Below are positions 14,401 to 15,785 of a DNA stretch of 15,785 nucleotides, piece by piece (within the stretch, counting starts at the first letter, position 1; the number at the start of each line of letters is the position of its first letter). The notes beneath the pieces were generated by a model, which was not told where the DNA came from, made no database searches, and saw only the letters and a list, made by a program, of their open reading frames with translations. The stretch comes from Planctomycetaceae bacterium UBA4732. GTDB taxonomy: Bacteria > Planctomycetota > Planctomycetia > Gemmatales > Gemmataceae. The stretch spans positions 1 through 15,785 of the forward strand of contig DHJA01000103.1 of NCBI GenBank assembly GCA_002404095.1. Direction: 5' to 3'. A program made the translations under genes and the position numbers.

Positions 14401-14909
14401 CGGACCTGGACCCGGCCGGCCGGCTGTACGAGAAATTAGGCGACGCCCGCGCCTTCGACGTGCTGCATGGCTATTTGCAAGCGGTCGGCGAGAGCGTGAA
14501 ACGCGAAGGCGGCGCCGTGGTCAAGGCGGTAGGGGAAGGGATGCTGGCATCTTTCATTGACCCGGCGGCGGCTGTGCGCGTCGGTTTGACGTTGGCCGGC
14601 CGCGCCGTATCCGGAGCGGAAAACGGCTTGCGCCCACGCGTAGCCGTCCATCGCGGGCCCGTAATGGTCGCCACCATCAACGACCACCTCGACTATTTCG
14701 GTTCCACGGTCAGCCAGGCGTCGCGCTTGACACAGCGCGCGGCGGGCGGTGAGTTGGTACTGACGCAGACGGTTGCGTCCGACCCCGAAGTGGCGGACGT
14801 GCTGCGCTCGCGGGGTCTGCTCATCGAAGTGCTGCCCGAAGAAGCGTCCTCCTCGATGGCGGGATTCCTGCATCGCATCACGGTTCCCGCCCGTTTCCCC
14901 GTGGAGTAA
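11376..14909 (+). CDS. Multidomain signalling protein: pseudokinase, Ser/Thr kinase, SRPBCC, DUF5939-like, class III cyclase
   Basis: An 1177-residue, apparently cytosolic protein with no membrane helix. Residues 5-245 are a kinase-like domain lacking key residues: R34 replaces the VAIK Lys, HGR (124-126) replaces HRD, and DFT (143-145) replaces DFG. Residues 281-548 are a complete Hanks-type kinase: GEGGMG 291-296, K313, HRD 405-407, DFG 426-428, SPE 455-457. Residues 568-715 resemble an SRPBCC/START ligand-binding domain. Residues 740-985 resemble the DUF5939 region, with Cys pairs C813/C816 and C835/C838. Residues 1000-1170 are a class III cyclase: D1010, K1050 and D1106 (LDYFGS) are kept, but GDG reads GEG (E1054) and the usual Asn reads Ser1113 beside R1117. 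It probably couples phosphorylation to cyclic-nucleotide signalling. It is divergent from the glycan island, and its start is fixed by GGAG and the duplicated copy. Confidence 0.93.
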   Translation: MQLGPYRLLAQLDAGRDGASYRAANAAGNPAEVRVLSGAVADAERWKALSKRLRLATTFDHPASVRIQSLELDHDPPFVALDWVEGTSLAESFAQAMPPPEEGLRIAEGLCDVVADAHRLGLVHGRLRPISIRLTDAGGLKLDFTGVEAGALSDPAAHAEMSAACVAPEVEAGGKADAAADLYSLGMILYWLLRGGTTLPGHTPREIAGNIQQETRTFRVSWQHLVPLLLAADPAERPQARMVLDRLQKDGSDVEDAPDAQTVLGQTVHRESSAKAPPTQVGRFRLMEKLGEGGMGSVYRAEDTTDGTIAAVKLLQGRWNDLEGAWQRLRKEARMLAEVNNPYVANFIEINEHEGAPYLVMEFVEGESLSKTLARRKRLPEVEAVAVMADVARALVEAHRRGIVHRDVKPENILLQMGSLRVKLCDFGLARHVLQSESLNLTQAGTAVGTPFYASPEQCAGARIDARTDVYAMGATLYHLLAGRPPFVAETALGLSFLHANKPPPPLREFNPDVSDGVCRIVEKALAKHPDDRQADAEAFLLELERLRRGEAVSLVVHPRLPPAAPGKVLHYEWTWELEAAPDQMWPHVANTERLNRAIGLPAVDFTTEPDPSGGTRRFGEARKAGVVNSWREHPFEWVEGRRLGVLREYHRGVFKWMASTVELKPRGDGGTSLTHRLRIEPRGLLGRLIAAVEVGIKGKRALERVYRRIDGYAGGKLGRPETSDPFEPAPPMKPAGRRRLEGLLNRLIELRLDPGVVEKLGDFLSHAPPQEVARIRPLAMAERLGLDANQLTAACLHGAREGLLVLLWDILCPICRIPSGVKDALQAVSEHEHCPACDLDFKPDFGEAVEMIFRVHPEVRASELATYCVGGPAHSPHVAAQVRVAPDETIELELALSEGAYRLRGPQLPYARDFQVRTTAAARRWDLTLGQGEPPRTPAALQAGRQIVTLTNEHPVEVVVRIERTASRADALTAVRASTLSLFRELFPGEALSPGRLAGVTSLTLLVTDLDPAGRLYEKLGDARAFDVLHGYLQAVGESVKREGGAVVKAVGEGMLASFIDPAAAVRVGLTLAGRAVSGAENGLRPRVAVHRGPVMVATINDHLDYFGSTVSQASRLTQRAAGGELVLTQTVASDPEVADVLRSRGLLIEVLPEEASSSMAGFLHRITVPARFPVE

Positions 14910-14923
14910 ACGCCTTTTTCGCT

Positions 14924-15664
14924 TCATGGTTTCGTGAACGCCGCTTCGTCCGGCTTCGACGGGAATTTATACGAAGCGGAGGTCAATTCCATCACTTTCT
15001 TGCCCTGAAGGAACTCCATTTGCCGCGTCGGCAGTTTTACGCCGTCGAACAGCTTGTGGTCGCCGAACAGATATTCCTTGTCGAGTCTCAGGCCCGCTTC
15101 CAGCGCGGTTCGCTCGATCTTCACGAGCAAATGCGTTTCGCCGTCGAAATAGAGCTTGGCGTCGGCGTGTCCCTTGCTAGAAACCTTGACGCCGACGGCC
15201 GTGCGGTCGCCGATTTTGATTTCCGGCACAGGCGCCAGGTCGAAGCCGGCCTTTTGCAGCAGCGCCAGCGTTTCAAGCCCCAAAATGTATATCTCTTCGC
15301 GCAATTCCTTGAGCCGCGCGGGGCCGACTTCCGTAACCGTGCCGGATACGGCCTGCCAACCTTTGTCGCCGTTGACGGCGATGGCGAAGCGTGTCTTCTT
15401 GTCGATCACCACGGAGTCGCGCCACTGATCAGGGAGATTAAGCGTTAATTCATCGGTAAACGGCGTTTTGGTTTCGTCTTGTAATATAACGCCTTCGCCT
15501 GCGCGCACGGCGGTGCGGACTTTGGCCAGCGCGTCGGCGCCGCCGTGAGCCTTGACTGCCTGGTCGATGATCGCCAGCGCGTCTTCGCGGTCGCCGGCCG
15601 GGGCCGGCGCCGTCGTTGCCAGGAGGTACCCGCACGTCAGCGCGGCCGTCAGTATCGTTCGCAT
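14924..15664 (-). CDS. Exported LolA-like protein
   Basis: A 246-residue protein with an N-terminal signal peptide (about residues 1-23, likely cleaved after APA). The mature part is rich in alternating strands, in the style of LolA/LolB and outer-membrane lipoprotein-sorting-like proteins. The segment AIIDQAVKAHGGADAL (31-46) is common in planctomycete members. C11 is not in a proper lipobox, so it is predicted to be soluble and periplasmic. It is convergent with the kinase gene, with only 14 bases between the two stop codons and no clear hairpin terminator. The 121 bases upstream (15665-15785) contain a GAGTGAGGA ribosome-binding region and nothing else recognisable. Function is not established. 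Confidence 0.75.
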   Translation of the reverse strand: MRTILTAALTCGYLLATTAPAPAGDREDALAIIDQAVKAHGGADALAKVRTAVRAGEGVILQDETKTPFTDELTLNLPDQWRDSVVIDKKTRFAIAVNGDKGWQAVSGTVTEVGPARLKELREEIYILGLETLALLQKAGFDLAPVPEIKIGDRTAVGVKVSSKGHADAKLYFDGETHLLVKIERTALEAGLRLDKEYLFGDHKLFDGVKLPTRQMEFLQGKKVMELTSASYKFPSKPDEAAFTKP

Positions 15665-15785
15665 TCCTCACTCCATTAAGCGTTCCGTCGGGCGATTCCC
15701 TGTCCGTTGTAGGGGCGTTGCGCGCGCCTGTCCATTCATTTCCTGGCGAGCGTCGGGGTTCATCCCCGCCGTCCGGCCCGCCGGG

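Noticed and set aside
14910..14923. Rho-independent terminator between the convergent kinase and LolA-like genes
   Set aside because: A short T-run is present on the plus strand but no stable GC-rich stem precedes it.

Overview
The window looks like chromosomal DNA of a GC-rich planctomycete, probably Gemmataceae or a relative. This is inferred from a very large multidomain Ser/Thr kinase, tandem PIN-domain toxin modules with a DUF104-type antitoxin, frequent intergenic palindromes and the overall codon usage. No rRNA or tRNA gene, CRISPR array or intact transposase was seen.

Layout. (1) Positions 92-2297, minus strand: three consecutive two-gene toxin-antitoxin modules. Each encodes a PIN-domain toxin downstream of a small antitoxin, with overlapping reading frames. 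(2) Positions 2298-2766: no intact gene. This stretch holds a 42-codon 5' fragment of the large kinase gene with its upstream region, plus short repeats. (3) Positions 2767-11135, minus strand: nine genes of a surface-glycan or modified-sugar island. In transcription order they are a WbqC-family protein, a GT2 glycosyltransferase, two SAM methyltransferases, a phytanoyl-CoA-dioxygenase-like enzyme, a NeuD/PglD-like acyltransferase, a GH43-like beta-propeller protein, a third methyltransferase and a WecE-type aminotransferase. Two gaps inside the island (3955-4228 and 5981-6120) are filled by elaborate inverted repeats. (4) Positions 11136-11375: a divergent intergenic region with a perfect 22-bp inverted repeat. 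(5) Positions 11376-14909, plus strand: a 1177-residue signalling protein reading pseudokinase, active kinase, SRPBCC/START-like domain, DUF5939-like zinc-finger region, class III nucleotide cyclase. (6) Positions 14924-15664, minus strand: an exported LolA-like protein convergent with the kinase. Positions 15665-15785 hold only the upstream region of that gene as far as can be seen.

How the parts relate. The most striking structural fact is a 174-bp direct repeat (2411-2584 and 11321-11494, 164/174 identical, no gaps, offset 8910). It consists of the upstream region and first 40 codons of the kinase gene and brackets the whole glycan island. Recombination between the copies would remove the island and leave an intact kinase gene. 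The island therefore looks like an insertion, perhaps a single-crossover integration at the kinase 5' end. The glycan genes plausibly make and transfer an N-acylated, methylated 4-amino-deoxysugar. The dTDP-sugar precursor genes are not in the window, so the pathway is incomplete here.
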